64,000 bases of DNA, taken from Prorocentrum cordatum (lineage: Eukaryota; Sar; Dinophyceae; Prorocentrales; Prorocentraceae). The DNA is taken from contig CAUYUJ010012780.1 of NCBI GenBank assembly GCA_963575745.1, positions 1 through 64,000 of the forward strand, in the 5' to 3' direction. The notes under the pieces are model-generated. The model was not told the DNA's origin. It did no database searches and worked only from the letters and a program-made list of their open reading frames with translations. Shown here in pieces: positions 52,081 to 63,765 of the stretch. The first letter of the stretch is position 1; the number at the start of each line of letters is the position of its first letter. The position numbers and the translations under genes were made by a program.

Positions 52081-52625
52081 TTTCCCTCTCACGTCGAGGG
52101 GCATACTTGTCGCAACAGTTACACTGTGTTCATGGCCCCCGCATGAGAGTCCACGAGCAACGAGCCCCCACAAAGGCGCCAGGGACACCCCAGAGCGGCA
52201 CAAGCTAGAAGCCCCGTGGAAACAACGATTCCCCAGACACCTCCTCAGAAGGTCGACACGAAGCTGTTTCGCGGGGGCAGCTTCAACACCACCATCCCGA
52301 ACGCAACGCCTCAGAAAAACATGCGCCGACCCCTGCAGCTCCGCACTGCCGACGACCTCTCGCCCAATCGACCGCGGTGCCTCATCATGGGCCGGCGGAA
52401 TGAGCGAAGCGATTAAATATAACAAATACTCTTTTCATAGAAGAAGTTTGTGTTCGACAAGTCGGCGCGGGCTGAAGAGAGAACGCCAATCGGTGTCCAA
52501 CATATTTGTCTACGAAATTGGCTGCATCCGCGCGTTGGGTAGTTGAAAACTCCAACCGATCAAGATTTTACGAAGACACCTTGGACTTAATGCAACGCCA
52601 GCGGCGATGTCGGCCAACAGGGCCA

Positions 52626-52672
52626 ATCTCGCGGAACACCCGGGGGATGTCAATCTCGCAGAATACCCGGGG
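52626..52672 (+). repeat. Tandem TCTCGC(G/A)GAA(C/T)ACCCGGGGG pair
   Basis: Two copies 27 bp apart. 52673-53290 holds poly-G runs with TCGAACC or TCGACCC (about 52870-52985) and no gene. Confidence 0.7.
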
Positions 52673-53304
52673 GCGGCGCGGTGAAGTTCTGATGTGAACA
52701 ACTTTGTGCGCTCCCGGAGGAGCGGCGGCGGAGTCGGCACAGGATTTTGAAGCCCGAGAGGACGAGGGGGGGGAACGAACGCCGCCGCGACTTCGGGCGG
52801 CGTTTCGCCAGGCAAGGTGGCGACCCAAACCAGCATCGCCCGAGCTGCCAGCGCCGCAGGGAGGAGGACAGCCGGGGGGGGTCGAACCTGGGGGGGGGTG
52901 GAGAGCTCTCAAGGGGGGGGGTGTCTAAACGAGGAAAAGAAGCCCGCCCCCCTCTCTCAAGGGGGGGGGGATCGACCCGGGGGGAATGACGCCATTGACC
53001 TTCCCCCCTCTCCCCAGACCGAGCGCCGCACCCGACACATGTCAGGCGCGAGCGGCCGTTGTCGGCGACGAGCCTGGGGGGAAGTCAGAGGGGGTAGGCC
53101 TTCTCATCTAGACGCCCGAGTTGGGCACGGAAACAATGAGCACAATGCCCAACAGCAATGTTGTCCCGAACCAGCAGCGGCCGCTGTGTGGCAGGCGGCC
53201 TTCTTCTGTCTCAAATGGACCTAATCCGCGGCGACGCCGACAGCGAATCCTGCTCAAAATGAACAAGAACTGCTGTCGGTCTTTGTACCCATTCTTTCCG
53301 TACC

Positions 53305-53500
53305 CATGTCGGTCGTCCCGATCTCAGAAGGCTCGGAAGGCCTCGGGCCTTCTGAGATGTCTTCTGAGCCTTTCCCGAAGACGCGACGAACTCCTCAGAA
53401 GGCCGGATGGCTTCTCAGAAGCCCCACCGCCATCTCGCCTTCTGAGAGGGCCTCCTCCATCTCACTTCCCGCCCTCGCTCGCCGCCGAATTTGAGCCAAA
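53305..53500 (+). repeat. CCTTCTGAGA-rich repeat
   Basis: CTTCTGAG and its complement CTCAGAAG recur about eight times, so the stretch can fold on itself. The same motif fills the middle of foldback element 2 (54895-55050). 53501-53947 has no recognised gene. Confidence 0.7.
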
Positions 53501-53947
53501 ATGGCCACGGGCATCCTTGTGGCCGTTTTGGGGCCTGGGGTCCTCGCCCATTGCGGCAGGCGGCGTCTGGGCGACTGGAGGGCCATCGGAGCTTCCACTG
53601 ACGCGCCCCACAGCACGCTCAGACGACTCTGGGGCTGTACCCGTCGGTCGGAAGAAGCGGGTAGAGACATGGAGCAGGAAGGCGTTGGAAGTAGATTGGG
53701 CGTCCGCCCGTCCCCTGAAGAGGAGAGAAGAAGGACAACCGCTCGACTCTTGAAGTAAGAAGGCGCTGCAATAGATTGGAGTCTGAATATCTAAGAATAC
53801 ATGCTTTCAACGATCCGCGTGTACCCAGAGCCGGGAGCCTCCCGCCCAAGAGGTCACAAGAACTCATTCTGGGATTATATATATATATACATTGAAACGC
53901 TGAAGCCGTCAGGCGCCCACCAACTTATCCGAGGCCTTCTAGGAAAC

Positions 53948-54199
53948 ATGCCTCGGCCGACCGACGAACTGGAAATCCCAGACACTCCTCCAAAGCCAAA
54001 TCTGAAGCGATTGGTCCTGGAGGAGGAGGAGGAGGATTTACTTGTTTTGATCAGCTGGGAGATCTCCTGGGGCGGGCGGAACACTGGGGTGAGCCACTTT
54101 GCCCTGCCCTTTGGGACAGAGAACGCCACGCGACGGCCTGGCAAGCACACAAGCGCACCACATGCAAGCACCTCGCACGCAATGCAAAGACGAAGGTAG
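53948..54199 (+). CDS. Weak candidate small reading frame
   Basis: ATG at about 53948 gives MPRPTDELEIPDTPPKPNLK, an acidic run (VLEEEEEDLL) and then a tail of unclear character to a stop at 54197-54199. Composition looks more protein-like than its neighbours, but there is no recognisable domain and no leader site; it may be chance. Confidence 0.15.
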   Translation: MPRPTDELEIPDTPPKPNLKRLVLEEEEEDLLVLISWEISWGGRNTGVSHFALPFGTENATRRPGKHTSAPHASTSHAMQRRR

Positions 54200-54473
54200 G
54201 ACGAGGATAACATCGGGTGAAGGTAAATCGAGAATCTCTGAGATCTGGCGGTTCTGGAAAATGTCTCGGGCGCCACGGCCTTCTCGGAGAATTCCGGATC
54301 GCTCTGAGAGCGTTCCCGAACGCAATGGAATGGCTTTATCCTCGTCATAGCCCCGTAAGAAGTGCATCTCTTCTCGGGGGTATCAAGAACTTCCTGGCTT
54401 CCCCATACAACTTTGGGACTTTGGAGCACTGGTGACAGATGCTGGATGAGGCCGTCGTGGATGCATCTCTGGG

Positions 54474-55262
54474 GAATCCAAAGAGGTACTGGCACCGCTA
54501 CTCCCAAGGACCTCTCTTGGGGTGCGTTCTGACCAGAATTTCGAGGCGAATCCAGCCGTGGCGAGGAGGGCCACCCAAGAGGCCCACGAAAAAGAAAACG
54601 AGGGCGAGGGTAGTGGTACGGGTACCTTTTCCTCCTCTGAACTTCGGGGCTGGTGTAGAGGTATCTGGGTATCTCTTGGCGAGGCAGAAGTGGCTGGAGT
54701 CGGCCTCACTCTCAAACCAATTGCCCCCTCCCCCTCTGTGGGCGCCCAGAAACCCCAGGCGCCTCAGGCGAAGCCGCTCCGCTCCGTCCACTGGAAGCCG
54801 CACGTGGAGCACGTGACGAACGTCACTGCGGTCATGACGGGCTCGCCCCCGCTCCTGGTGCTCTTCGGCGGCGAGCGAGAGGGGGAAAGACGAAGGAGAA
54901 GGCCTTCTCAAGAAGGCGGCGGGACTTCTCAGCAACCCCTCGCGCCTTCTGAGAGGTTGTTTCGGTGCCTTCGGGGAAGGCTCCGAGAACTTCTCAGAGG
55001 GCCGGTGGAACTCCGAGCCTTCTGAAAAACGCCTTCTCCTTCTCACCTCCCGGCGGTGCTCGCCGCCGATCCCGGTGCTCGCCCTCAGAAGAGGGGGAAA
55101 AGGTACCCATACCGCTACCCTTCCCTTGTTGTTTCCTTCTTTTTCGGCCTCCTGTGCGGCCCTCGTCATCATCGCTGGATTCACTTCGAAATTCGGGTCA
55201 GAACGCACCCCGGGAGAGGTACAGGGAGCAGCGGTTTTGGTACCTTTGGGTCTCCCTATCCC
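54474..55262. repeat. Foldback element 2: 160-bp inverted arms
   Basis: 54474-54633 and 55096-55262 are inverted copies (GGTGCGTTCTGACC-AGAATTTCGA against its complement, through GGTACCTTTTCC), roughly 80% alike by eye. The 460-bp centre is rich in CTTCTGAGA repeats. Weaker similarity may extend to about 54440 and 55325. Confidence 0.8.
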
Positions 55263-55301
55263 CCCGCCAATCTTGCTCCTCCCTCCTCTGCGCATGAGAC
55301 G

Positions 55302-55499
55302 TCTATGCACCACCGTGCCGCGAAGAGGTGCCCCTAAGGGAGACCTCTGGGATGGGATCGGACCAGGTGGGGTCGGAGTATCGCATCGCCGACGCATCGG
55401 ACAGGAGGCCTCGATCCTCCGACCCCATCTGCTCGGGCCGCACTTGAAAGGCTTGGACGTGGATTTATGCTATGCACCACCATGGCGCGAAGAGATGCC
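55302..55499 (+). repeat. Direct repeat pair, ~31 bp, 166-bp offset
   Basis: CTATGCACCACCGTGCCGCG near 55303 and CTATGCACCACCATGGCGCG near 55469, both continuing AAGAG(G/A)TGCC. Confidence 0.8.
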
Positions 55500-55690
55500 G
55501 AAGAGGCCCCCAAAAGGCTCTCCAAATAAGCCAACTCGAACCGACTTTTTGGAGCCCTCCACACAAAGATGACACTCGAGAGAACCAGCAGACCCCAAAG
55601 ATGCCTCCAAGAGACCCCGGTGAGCACCCCAAGATGCCCAAACTATGCTTCCAATCGGCCCCAAGAGATTCCCAAAGACGGTGGCGGGAT
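55500..55690 (+). repeat. Degenerate satellite
   Basis: CCCAAGA/CCCCAAAG units, sparse. Confidence 0.55.
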
Positions 55691-55779
55691 GCGCCAGACG
55701 CCACCAACACCCTTACCTGGGCACCGCCGTAGCGTATACGTCACGCTGGCACAAGCCAGGGAGATATCTGCGCAATCAG

Positions 55780-55985
55780 CACCACCGAATCGGGAAATCG
55801 GATCGAATCGGAATGTGCGTCGGATCTGGCCGAATCGGCACGACATCGAAATCGAATCGGATCGGCCGCGCCTGGAGGCACAACAACGCCGCGCAAGCAT
55901 CGGACCGCATCGAATCGCCAAAATATCGGCATCGAATCGGAACAGGACCGACGAAACCGATGTCGAGTCGGGTCGATTGGATCGA
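55780..55985 (+). repeat. Degenerate ATCGAATCGG decamer repeat
   Basis: Many variants of GATCGAATCGG, ATCGGATCG and CGAAATCG over 200 bp. 55986-56298 after it has no recognised feature. Confidence 0.75.
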
Positions 55986-56298
55986 ACTGTTCCCTACTTC
56001 GTGGCGACGTCCGCCGCCTCCTCTCCCCCTGGCGTGGGGGCGCTGGGACTCCGGAAGCGGCTCGAACGGCCTAGGCCTCGGCGCTGCTCGCGAAACTTGG
56101 GCCTCTGGCCCTCAGCCAGAGACTCTGAAGCGCCCCTCCCGACTACCAAATAATTGCCGTGAAGGAAAAGGGCCCTCAAGGAAACGGGTCCTGGGCCCTG
56201 GGGCTTCCCCTGGGAGCAACTCGTCATCCCCAGCCGCGTTTGACGGTCCCGGGGCCCTGATAAGAGACCACGAGAACGGGAAAACGTTAAGCATCGGG

Positions 56299-56760
56299 GC
56301 GAAAGACCTAATCATATGCAGTTGTGAGTACCGTGTTGTGGCACCGCTTTTGTTGGAGCTCCCTATGGGGCCACGGGCCGTGTGAAGGGTGCGGAAATGG
56401 GGCGGCACCGCCATGCGAACCCAGCCACTGAGGCCTTCGGTGGCTGTCCCTATGGGGCCACGAAACGTGTGAGAGGTGCGCCAAAATGGAGCGGCGCCGC
56501 CATGTGGACTCTTCCACTGGGGCCTTCGATTGGGATCCCTATAGGGCCCCGAACCGTGTGAAGGGTGCGCCAAAATGGGGCGGCGCCGCCATGTAGGCCT
56601 TGACTCTGGGGCCTTCGGTGGAGCTCCCTATGGGGCCGCGAACCGTGCGAGGGCTGTGCCAAAATGGTTGACTGGTGCGGAGGGCAGAGGCAGGAATGGG
56701 AGGAGGGAGAAGGAGAGGAGCAAGACACGGGCAGCCACAGGGTGGTTGGAAAAAACTCCA
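56299..56760 (+). repeat. Composite repeat family 1, copy B
   Basis: Head with CATATGCAGTTGTGAGTACCG (about 56313), four ~90-bp units keyed by TATGGGGCC (near 56353, 56449, 56540, 56627), purine-rich spacer, tail ACAGGGTGGTTGGAAAAAAC (about 56739-56758). 56761-57122 holds nothing recognised. Confidence 0.8.
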
Positions 56761-57696
56761 GGGCCCATGCCCCTCAGGACCCTCCGTCGTTCATGACCAG
56801 GGACGAGGATCCGGAAGAGCAAGGGCCTGAGGAGTAGGAGTCGGAGGAAGCGGGGGGGGGGGAGGACGGAGAGGAGAGGAGGAGGCGAGATGGGGAGCGG
56901 GGAGAAGCGAAAGGGGCTGGGACGCAGAGGGACATAGTAGTACTATGCGTCATCCTCGGAGGCGTGCGCCAGATCCGAACACATGGTCTGAACATCTTGT
57001 AGCGCATCGTTTCCCGCGCGGTATAGCCAGGAAGCGCCCACCGCAGAGCTCGCACTATAAGATTTCTCGGCGCGCCCGTCGCCCCTGGGGGGGCGACGCG
57101 CACATAGTATCAGTATGAGCGCGTTTCTTTATGTTCGGCGATGACGGGCGTCATGGGGTGGGGGGGGAGGGCGGGGGGGTATGACGTGACGCCCCCCCCC
57201 CCCCGCCGAGTGGCTCCGGCACCACAGCCGCGCCCGCGCGCACGACGCGACGAGCGACGAGCGACGAGCGACGACGACGACGCGAGCAGCATGTAAGTGG
57301 CGATCTGCCCGTTGCGCCTGTGTACACCACAGCGCTCGCGTGCACCACACCGCGCGTGTGCACCACACCGCCTGCGCACACCGCAACAACCGTGTGCAAC
57401 GCACCGCCCGTGTATACCACAATACTTGGGAGCACTACAGCGCCGGTGTACATACACCGCAGCAGCCATGTGCAACACAACGCCTGTGTACACTACAGAG
57501 CTCGCGTGCACCGCAGCGCCTGTGCACGCCACAGCGCCTGTCTACACCACAGCATCCGCGTGCAACGCAGCGCTGGTGTACACCACAACGCCTGCGTGCA
57601 CAGGACAGGTAGAAGAAGCATGTACGTCAGGATCTGCTGCGGACAACTAAACGCCACGCCAGGAAAGTTCTGAGAATCGAATGCGACGTTTTTCCC

Positions 57697-57781
57697 TCCT
57701 CCTCCTCCCTATTCCTCCACCTCCACCTCCACCTCCACCTCCTCCCCCTCCTCCTCCTCCTCGTCCTCCTCCTCCTCCTCC

Positions 57782-57873
<92 letters not shown>

Positions 57874-57925
57874 CTCCTCCTCCTCCTCCTCCTCCTCCTC
57901 CTCCTCCTCCTCCTCCTCCTCCTCT
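57697..57925 (+). repeat. (CCT)n and (TCG/TCC)n microsatellite
   Basis: About 230 bp of trinucleotide repeat at the centre of foldback element 3; it encodes a Glu/Asp run on the minus strand. Confidence 0.95.
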
Positions 57926-58690
57926 TCCTCCTTCTTAGCCCCTGTCATACGGCTTGGCGTTACAACGCACGTGCGCATCTCAACGTGCACCGCAGAATGG
58001 TCGATTGAATCGGTCCACTTGGTTCTCGGACGGCCAGTTTGGCTGGAGCCTCCTGGACGCAAATGGGAGCTAGGGTGATGCGGGCGGACTCGGGGGACTC
58101 GTAGATTCCAGCGGCGCTCCTTTGTCCATAAGGATTTGTTGTCCATTGTTTTCTCTGGAATCCACACGCGCTCCATTTTGTCACAAGGATCCTTTCTGAA
58201 ATTCTATACACAACAATGGTGCTGTGTTGCACACGGCTGATGTGGTGCACACACGCGCCGTGGCGTACACAGGCACGGCAATGCACGCAGGCATTGTGGT
58301 GTACGCTGGTGCTGTGTTGCGCACGGCTGATGTGGTGTACGGAGGCGCTGTGGTGTACACAAGAGCTGCTGTGCCCGCAGGCGCGGTGGCACAAACTGAA
58401 GCTGTGTTGCACGCGGCTGCTGTGGTGTACATCGGCGGTGTGGTGTACACAGGCGCTGTGGTGCACGCGGGCACTGTGATGTACACGAGCGTTGTGGTGC
58501 ATATCGCCACCTACATGTTCGTGCTACCCGTCCTCCGTCATTCCTAAGCATTCCTAGACGCCGCCGGCGCGAAACGTGACGTCATCGACCCCCTCCCCCC
58601 CAAATGATTGCCGTCATCGGCCCGGACTTAAAAACAGGCTCCAGCCGCGTCCGCGCTCACGACGACGATGAGCGACGAGCGACGAACCAC

Positions 58691-58704
58691 GAGCGACGAC
58701 GACG

Positions 58705-58747
<43 letters not shown>
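58691..58747 (+). repeat. (GAC)n microsatellite
   Basis: About 17 repeats preceded by GAGCGACGAGCGACGA, which also occurs near 57250. Confidence 0.9.
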
Positions 58748-58748
<1 letters not shown>

Positions 58749-58908
58749 CTGCGGACCAGACACCTATGCGGATTCCTACGCGGACACCTACGCGGATCCC
58801 AATGCGCACGGCGGCAGTGCCCGGAGGGCACTGGGGGGAGAGCGTTACGTCATAGGGGGGGGGGAACGGGGGCCATGACGCCCGTCATGCCCCAAGCAAT
58901 AAAGAAAC

Positions 58909-59547
58909 GGGTTCTACGTTGGGGTTACGATGCGGCCCACGGGCATCGACGTCGTCATCGTCGTCGCCATCGTCGTCAGCGACGACGCGAAGGCGGAGGA
59001 GTCGGAGGGGCGAGGACAAGCCAGGTCACTCCCTCCCATTTAAATGTCACATCGATTCGCACAGTCGGGCGGATGTCGAGCAGGGCAATGGTCGCGAAAG
59101 GGTACGCGATGCATGGTAGATCGCGGCATAGCGTGGCGCAGAAGAGCACGGCAGAGCGTAGCATGCCATAGCATGGCGTGGCATTGCGCAGTGAAGCATT
59201 GCATCACAAAGTGTTGCAACGTTAGGCATGGCATCGCACAGCGGCGCAGAAAACAACACTGCACCGCACAGCATGTCATGGCATGGCGCTGGGTTCCTTG
59301 GAGGGTAAATGTGTCGTCTTCGAGACGTATGGGCTGGTCTGGAATCGTGGTTCATGTCTAGCGCCTTGGGCTCCCCCACAAACTCCACACAAGGCGGGGC
59401 TGACGGAGAGCACAACCTGGCTCTGGATTCAACATCGCTTTCTCAAATCAGAGATGGGGCTCCCGCAGGATATTTCCTGAAATCGACGACGCGTTTCTAA
59501 GGTCCAGAAAATCAACGAATCGACACCGAATGCGTAATCACTTGCGA
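58909..59547. repeat. Degenerate GCATGGCATAGC repeat and unassigned flanks
   Basis: 59120-59290 consists of variants of GCATAGC, GCATGGC and GCGCAG. Flanks hold a GTCGTCATCGTCGTC run (about 58945) but no gene. Confidence 0.6.
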
Positions 59548-59669
59548 TGTTTTTTCCCAACCACCCTGTGGTGTTGGGTCCTCGTTTTGAAGAGACGTCG
59601 CCCCGCGTTCCTCCTTCCTCCTCCCTCCCCTCCTCCTCTCATCATCATCATCCTCATCATCCTCATCAC

Positions 59670-59712
<43 letters not shown>

Positions 59713-61076
59713 GTCATCATCATCGTCATCACAGTCCGCATGCGTCTCCCCCACCCAATACAGCGTTTCGTGGCCCCATCGGGGCTCCGCATAGAGTCCC
59801 AAGTGGCACAGTCCGCATGCGTCCCCGCCACTCATTTCGGCACACCCCTCACACGTTTCGTGGCCCCATAGGAGCTCCGCCGAAGGTCCCAGTGGACAGT
59901 CCGCATGCGTCCCTGCCACTCATTTCGGCACACCCCTCACACGCTTCGTGGCCCCATAGGAGCTGTGCCGAAGGTCCCAGTGGCACAGTCCGCATGCGTC
60001 CCCGCCAGTCATTCCGGCACACCCCTCACACGTTTCGTGGCCCCATCGGGTCTCCGCCGAAGGTCCCTGTGGCACAGTCCGCATGCGTCCCCGCCACTCA
60101 TTTCGGCACACCCCTCACACGTTTGTGGCCCCATAGGAGCTCCGCCGAAGGTCCCAGTGGGACAGATCGCATGCGTCCCCGCCAGCCATTCCGGCCCACC
60201 TCTCACACGTTTCGTGGCCCCACAGGAGCTCCGCCGAAGGTCCAAGTGGCACAGTCCGCATGCGTCCCCGCCACTCATTTCGGCACACCCCTCACACGTT
60301 TCGTGGCCCCATAGGAGCTCCGCCGAAGGTCCCAGTGGCAAAGTCCGCATGCGTTCCCGCCACTCATTTCGGCACACCCCTCACACGCTTCGTGGCCCCA
60401 TCGGGGCTCCGCCGAAGGTCCCAGTGGGACAGTTCGCATGCGTCCCTGCCACTCATTTCGGCACACCCCTCACACCGTGGCCCCACACGTTGCGTCGTGG
60501 CCCCATCGGGGCTCCGCCGAAGGTCCCAGTGGCACAGTCCGCATGCGTCCCCGCCACTCATTTCGGCACACCCCTCACACGTTTCGTGGCCCCATAGGGA
60601 GCTCCACCGAAGGTCCCCGTGGTGCAGTCCGCATGCGTCTCCCTCACCCAGTACACCGTTTCGTGGCCCCACATGGAGCTCCACCGAAGGTCCCCGTGGC
60701 GCAGTCCGCATGCGTCTCCCTCACCCAGTACAGCGTTTCGCGGCCCCATAGGGAGCTTCACCGAAGGTCCCGAGTACTCAGAGGCAGTCATTCTCAAACT
60801 ATTGACATTTATATACAATTATACCATGCTTTGTCATACTCGCATTCATGCACGTAGACTCGCTCGCACGCAGATTCATTCACAGTCAGACGCACTCGCG
60901 CTCAGATTCACCCGCGCTCAGTCTCCCTACGTACTCAGATCAATCGTTTTCGTTCGCGGTGTGTACCACGCCACTCATTTCGGCACACCCCTAGCACGGT
61001 TCGTTGCCTCATAGGGATCACCACCGAAACAGTGAATCACAATTGCGGTGCTCACACCTGCATATGGTTGGGTCCT
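59548..61076 (-). repeat. Composite repeat family 1, copy C
   Basis: Reversed: head CATATGCAGGTGTGAGCACC (about 61040-61060), one isolated unit (about 60960-61030), a 180-bp interruption including a degenerate CTCGCAC repeat (60780-60960), about eleven ~90-bp units (60775-59745), a GAT run (59735-59640), and the tail GTCTCTTCAAAACGAGGA and GGGTGGTTGGGAAAAAAC (59605-59548). Confidence 0.85.
59640..59735 (+). repeat. (ATC)n microsatellite
   Basis: About 30 repeats inside composite copy C, at the position of the GAT tract of copy A. Confidence 0.95.
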
Positions 61077-61996
61077 TCGTCAGGCTAATTCTGGTGGGGC
61101 ATTCGAGCAACCAGAGGCGCAGAACTGGGGCCAGCGCTTCAGCGGGAGCAACTTTTTTCGGAAACGAAACAAAGCGAAAACCCATTTCCCGGGAATCCTG
61201 TCTAAAAAACAATACGCGGAGGGGGGGGCAGATATCTTCCGGACGTCATCGGGGGGGAGAGAGGAGAGTAGTCTTCATATTGTGTAATTGTTGAAGGGCC
61301 AGGGGACGCCTGCGCAACGGGGTCTCCTGATGCAGCTCTCGGTGGCCATGCTCTGGGAGTACGTGGCCGCCGTGCCCGAGCACTTCTCGCAAGTGAAGTC
61401 GCTCGTGGACAGCTGCTGGTCCTGGGCATAGCTGTCACCGCGCAGGAGATTCGGCGGAAGGGGGGAAGGAGCAGCGGCAGCAGCACCAAGAGGGGAAAGA
61501 GGATGATCAAGTGCACGAGGAAGGGGACGAGAAGGGGAGGAGAAAGAGGAGGGGTAAGAGAGGGACGAGTGGAAAAACGACAATGACGACGACCTCCCAC
61601 GCTCCTAGGTCCCTGCATTACTCCTCCTCCTCCTCCTCCTCTCCAACTCCTCCACAGCCTCATCGTCGGTCCTCCTCCTCGTCCGCCAGACTGCTCTGGC
61701 TAAGGGCTGTACGTTGCCAGTGGTTTCAATTTGCCGCACCTGGCCGACCCCCAAGCGACATCTTCAATCACGTGCTCGTGAACATCATAGCCAGCGTAGA
61801 CCTCAAACAATGTTTTCAAGCATACTGGGCGGTACAATCTACATGGTGCAAGCTATGTGGTAAAAGCTATGTGGTGCAATTAATTTCTGTTCGCAAACAA
61901 TTGTCCACTCCACTGCTCGCGCAAACATCCCACCCACCCACCCGCAACTTGGTTTGCAACATCTCTTAAGACCGTGACAGTGGGTACCGAATGGCA
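61077..61996. other. No gene recognised
   Basis: Mixed DNA with a short (CTC)n run near 61620 and CTATGTGGTGCAA-type repeats at about 61840-61885 resembling 63478-63765. Confidence 0.5.
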
Positions 61997-62770
61997 CTTG
62001 GCAACGACAGAGACGCCGACGACGACAGCAACAACGACGACGACGCCGCCGACAACAACTACGACACCGACGACGTCTCCAAAGACTTCGACGACGCCGA
62101 CAACGACGACAACGACGACGACGACGACACCGACGACGACGACGCCGACGCCGACGACGACAACGACGACGATGACGACGCCGACGACAACGACGACACC
62201 GACGACGAGGACGACGACGTCAACGACGCCGACGGCGGCAACGACGACGACGACGACGACGGCGGCGACGACGACGACGCCGACGCCGACGACGACGAAG
62301 ACGACGACGCCGACGCCAACGACTACGACGAAGACGACGACGACGTCGCCAACGAAGACGACGACGAGGGATGAGGGAGGACGACGACGGCGACAACAAC
62401 GACAACGACGACAACGACGACAACGACGAGGGAGGAGGGAGGACGGCGACGACGCGAACGACGAAGGAGGAAGAACGGCGACGCCGACGACGACAACGAC
62501 GAGGGAGGAGGGAAGGCGACGACGACGACAACGACGACGAAGACGACGACGTCCACGAAATAGGAGGGACGACGACGAGACGCCGACGACTGACGACGAC
62601 GACGATGGAGGAGGAGGAAGGACGACCACGGCGACAACGGCGAGGGAAACGACCTCGACGCCAAAGAGGACGACGACGACGAACACAAGGAAAGACAGAA
62701 GACGACGTAGGCGACGACCACGACACGGGAGGAAGGAGGACGGCGACGACGACGACGACGCAAGAGCGCG
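61997..62770 (+). repeat. Long GAC/GACAAC-rich repeat
   Basis: Nearly 770 bp of imperfect (GAC)n and (CGACAA)n. PolyAsp, polyThr, polyVal and polyArg frames on both strands are artefacts. Confidence 0.95.
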
Positions 62771-63300
62771 CGCGCACGCTTTTGTTGAAATCCGTGTTGC
62801 GAAACCTTGTTTTTTTTTGTAGGTTTTTTGGACACACGATGTTGAAATCCTTCCGAAGCCGATGGGTTTTGAAGGATTTCGGCGTACGCGCGCGACGACG
62901 CGCGCGTCTGCATTTCGTCCCTTTATTTGCAGAGGATTCTCGCGACGGCACACGCGCAAGGGCGTTCGACAGATTTCGACATGCGCGCGCGCGCGAAGCC
63001 CGTTTAGTAGCATTTTGTGAAATCTTGAAAAACATATGGTTTTCTCAAGATTTCGCAAGAGCTCGCGCGAAAGTTTTTTTAGACAATCCGTGTTGCGAAC
63101 CCCTGTGTTTTTGTATGTTGTTTGGAAACTCTATTGCGAAATCCTTCCGACACCGAAGGTTTGGGGAAAATTTCGGCATGCGCGCGCGACGACGCGCGTG
63201 TACACCTCGTCCCATTTGTTGCACGGGATTAGCGAAAAAGTCTTATGTTAGAACAAAAGATGTCCCCGCGTATCGTTTTTCGTTCAACAAAAAGACTCAG
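62771..63300 (+). repeat. Imperfect ~296-bp tandem duplication with alternating CG tracts
   Basis: ATCCGTGTTGCGAA at 62790 and 63086; GAAATCCTTCCGA near 62844 and 63138; GCGCGCGCGACGACGCGCG-type tracts near 62890 and 63180, with CGCGCGCGCG also near 62990. Confidence 0.8.
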
Positions 63301-63367
63301 GGGTAGCGATACCAGCCCCCTCTGGGATAATATAAATTCATATTTAAGATAAACATGTGATCATAAT

Positions 63368-63404
63368 CGCATATGATCTGCATACCCGAAAGGGGGGCGG
63401 ATAA
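63368..63404 (+). repeat. Direct repeat, left copy
   Basis: CATATGATCTGCATACCCGA followed by AAGGGGGGCGG; partner at 63963-64000. Confidence 0.75.
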
Positions 63405-63477
63405 CACCGGGGTGGGGGGTAGAGTCTATTCGCATTTTAGAAAGGAAATTTCACGTGGTGAAATCTACGCGAGCGGT

Positions 63478-63765
63478 ATATGGGGTGTGACCTATGTAGT
63501 ACAACGTATGTGTTGCAATCAATGTGGTGCGATCTATGTGGGTGCAATGCCAATGCAGTGCAGTGTATGTGGTGTCAGCTACTTGGTACAACCTATGTGG
63601 AGGCAACGCACTCATCTAGGTGGTGTGGGCAATGTGATGTAAGCTATGTGGTGCAATAAATTCGGCCCTATCCATGGGGTGTGAGCTACGTATCGCAGTA
63701 CATGTGGTGCAATCCATGTGGTGCGATCTAATAGAATGCCAACTATGTCGTGCAAGCCGCCGACC
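63478..63765 (+). repeat. Degenerate CTATGTGGTGCAATC minisatellite
   Basis: About 18 variants of a 15-16-bp unit, for example GTGGTGCGATCTATGTGG. 63766-63962 holds poly-C runs flanking AATTCGACC. Confidence 0.8.

Larger units (their letters stand above)
57123..58908. repeat. Foldback element 3 with nested inverted arms
   Basis: Outer ends GTTTCTTTAT...GACGGGCGTCATGG (57123-57156) and its inverted partner (58873-58908). Inner arms, 57285-57610 and 58205-58520, are inverted arrays of a 15-18-bp CACCACAGCGCCTGTGTA unit, each bordered by ACATGTA(G/A)GTGGCGAT on the outer side. The centre holds (CCT)n/(TCG)n and about 250 bp of unassigned sequence; a GAC run lies on the right side. Confidence 0.75.

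Noticed and set aside
57709-58176. Minus-strand frame with GRPRTKWTDSID followed by a Glu/Asp run
   Set aside because: The GRPRTKW stretch resembles the end of some LINE ORF2 proteins, but nothing upstream supports it and the acidic run is a microsatellite. Kept only as a possible remnant.
61974-63306. Long Asp-, Thr-, Arg- or Val-rich frames
   Set aside because: Products of the GAC/GACAAC repeat; no domain.
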